This document shows positions 63,733 through 64,000 of a DNA stretch of 64,000 nucleotides, piece after piece. Made by a program: the position numbers and the translations under genes. The notes beneath the pieces are model-generated. The model saw nothing but the letters and a program-made list of their open reading frames with translations, did not search any database and had not been told where the DNA came from. Position 1 is the stretch's first letter. Each line of letters begins with the position of its first letter. This DNA comes from Isoetes taiwanensis (lineage: Eukaryota; Streptophyta; Lycopodiopsida; Isoetales; Isoetaceae). The stretch is taken from positions 10,776,725 through 10,840,724 of the forward strand of contig JAJEKV010000002.1 of NCBI GenBank assembly GCA_021234155.1, in the 5' to 3' direction.

Positions 63733-64000
63733 TGACGGAACGGAATGGACGGAATGAAGCTGACCCGAGGACACTCTTCTCACAATTTTCGGGAACAGGA
63801 CCATTGCTGATCTCACACTGCAGGACCTTCTGGATGAATCTTGAGTCTTGAATCCCAATACCTTCTGCTTACAGTGTTTTTTACCGCTTGCACTAAGTAT
63901 AACAGTCTTGGAACTATATAAACAATATATTAATGTTTGTGTTTTAATCTGGTTCATGGATCCATTACAAGGACCATGACTTTTGGACAGTATGCTTGGA

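Overview
This is a nuclear window from a land plant. The evidence is an intron-free PLS-class pentatricopeptide-repeat (PPR) gene, a plastid-targeted polyphenol oxidase (PPO), plant-type L1 LINEs, Ty3/gypsy chromovirus debris and gene-capturing Helitrons. Low gene density, heavy nesting of old transposons and the style of the PPR protein suggest a fern or another non-flowering vascular plant with a large genome. That placement is inference; no organellar or rRNA sequence settles it.

Only two genes look intact, and they converge at the left end: the PPR gene (1350-2987, +) and the PPO gene (3411-5168, -), which share a roughly 420-base 3' region. The rest is transposon and fragment sequence.

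From 5 to 13 kb there is a TA-flanked foldback element, a chromodomain remnant, and the degenerate 3' end of a minus-strand Helitron with exon-like pieces beside it, including a folylpolyglutamate synthase exon. From 13.9 to 17.1 kb lies a 5'-truncated L1-type LINE with 12-bp target-site duplications. From 17.5 to 20.6 kb there is a decayed Ty3/gypsy gag-pol. It is cut at the terminus of a 1.6-kb LTR that ends a second, minus-strand chromovirus (chromodomain, polypurine tract, LTR). That element is in turn cut by a second LINE (23.3-25.9 kb).

From 26 to 42 kb there is a GC-rich inverted-repeat pair, a second Helitron 3' end, a PPR pseudogene, a duplicated exon-like unit and many local tandem duplications. 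From 42.3 to 47.6 kb a third LINE is split by a solo LTR (45272-46846, 5-bp duplication ACGTG). This solo LTR is the same family as the LTR at 20.6-22.2 kb.

From 48.6 to 58.8 kb there is a degenerate GATTC-rich satellite with higher-order units of about 1.07 kb. A 5,277-bp Helitron (51538-56814) sits exactly between two units, at an A|T site whose empty version is preserved between the next two units. From 58.8 to 62.6 kb lie fragments of several genes (an Ulp1-like SUMO protease, a VWA-domain protein of the WAV3 type, and an ADP-ribose/CDP-alcohol diphosphatase). They end at another Helitron terminus carrying the same hairpin. The most notable content is this Helitron family and its captured gene pieces, together with a retroposon family that has microsatellite tails.
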